DNA from: Gammaproteobacteria bacterium
GTDB taxonomy: Bacteria; Pseudomonadota; Gammaproteobacteria; GCA-001735895
DNA length: 44,802 nucleotides
NCBI GenBank assembly: GCA_024229615.1
Contig: JAAESG010000418.1
Coordinates: forward strand, 1-44,802
Reading direction: 5' to 3'
Part shown: positions 44,439-44,802 of the stretch, in pieces
Numbering within the stretch: position 1 is the stretch's first letter
How the letters are laid out: every line of letters begins with the position of its first letter
Program-made: the position numbers and the translations under genes
The notes under the pieces: generated by a model
Databases searched by the model: none
Told to the model about the DNA's origin: nothing
Seen by the model: only the letters and a program-made list of their open reading frames with translations

Positions 44439-44802
44439 CTAATAATTGACCACCCGCACCTGGGCAAATTGTCTATGGCCCTCAGCTGAGCCGTGAAAGC
44501 CATATCCACTTTGTTTTGCACCAACCCAGGGTGCCCCCTGACCTCCACCAACGCCCTGGTTAATGCCAATCATGCCGGCCTCCAGTTGTGCTGCTACCGC
44601 TTCGGCACCTCTGCCACCGAATACAACGGCCCCCAGACCGTAATTTGAATTATTGGCTTTGCTGATGGCCTCGTTAATATCAGTGTATCGGCTCATACAA
44701 ACGACTGGGCCAAAGGTTTCTTCCTGTTCAACACGCATATCTTCAGTGACATCGGCAAGCACCGTGGGATTGATGTAGGGCTCTGCGTTGACAGCACTGC
44801 CA
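44439..44802 (-). CDS. Aldehyde dehydrogenase family protein, C-terminal part (cut by window end)
   Basis: The last 121 residues of an NAD(P)+-dependent aldehyde dehydrogenase are seen; the 5' part lies beyond 44802. EETFGPVVCMSRYTDINEAI is the conserved ALDH block after the catalytic Cys. GLGAVVFGG, AGMIGINQGVGGGQGAPWVG and KQSGYGFHGSAEGHRQF follow, then the stop. The catalytic Cys and cofactor site are outside the window, so the substrate class cannot be told. Confidence 0.93.
   Translation of the reverse strand, partial: GSAVNAEPYINPTVLADVTEDMRVEQEETFGPVVCMSRYTDINEAISKANNSNYGLGAVVFGGRGAEAVAAQLEAGMIGINQGVGGGQGAPWVGAKQSGYGFHGSAEGHRQFAQVRVVNY

Overview
The window is an almost fully coding stretch of a Gammaproteobacterium chromosome. 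Protein families and gene order show this: hemA-prfA-prmC diverges from a TPR lipoprotein gene, then lolB-ispE-tRNA-Gln-prs-rplY-pth-ychF-tRNA-Met, the same order as in Pseudomonas aeruginosa. There is also a gmk-rpoZ-spoT-ridA-recG run. I cannot place the organism below class. No rRNA operon, CRISPR array, complete IS or prophage is visible.

Layout. 1-3.4 kb: a nitrobindin-like gene broken by one in-frame stop, then a CHASE2-Ser/Thr kinase. 3.7-8.5 kb (minus): YgiQ radical-SAM protein, TauE/SafE-type permease, BenE-type transporter and a DMT-transporter relic. 8.5-16 kb: a complete histidine-utilisation locus, hutFHG (minus) diverging from hutICU (plus), around a perfect 20-bp palindrome that fits a HutC operator. 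HutF plus HutG means the five-step route that ends in glutamate and formate. 16-23 kb: tcdA, then gmk-rpoZ-spoT-ridA-recG. 23.3-30.4 kb: moeA-moaE, a small unknown protein, uvrD, a beta-hydroxyacid dehydrogenase and a quinone-oxidoreductase-like enzyme. 30.4-36.5 kb (minus): hemA-prfA, a repeat-rich gap, then prmC, a small acidic protein, a FetB-like permease and a membrane-anchored SRPBCC/GyrI-like protein. 36.6-43.8 kb: the lolB-to-ychF run with two tRNAs. The end holds a two-CBS protein and the 3' part of an aldehyde dehydrogenase gene.

The most unusual content lies between genes. (1) Two composite units (about 28.95-29.19 and 33.71-33.91 kb) each combine a promoter-like box, a stem-loop with a C-rich anti-Shine-Dalgarno-like loop, a Rho-independent-type terminator and a long imperfect palindrome with a shared tip. 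They look like two members of an sRNA-plus-palindrome family. (2) Related long palindromes occur at 3.5 and 23.0-23.2 kb. (3) Two MITE-like elements are flanked by CTAG. One sits exactly at a stop/start junction between two minus-strand genes and re-creates both the stop of the upstream gene and a GTG start for the downstream gene. (4) The prs-rplY spacer has a terminator-type hairpin 17 nt before the rplY start and a competing upstream strand, which is an attenuator-like layout.

All functional names rest on motifs and family resemblance read by eye. No database search was possible.
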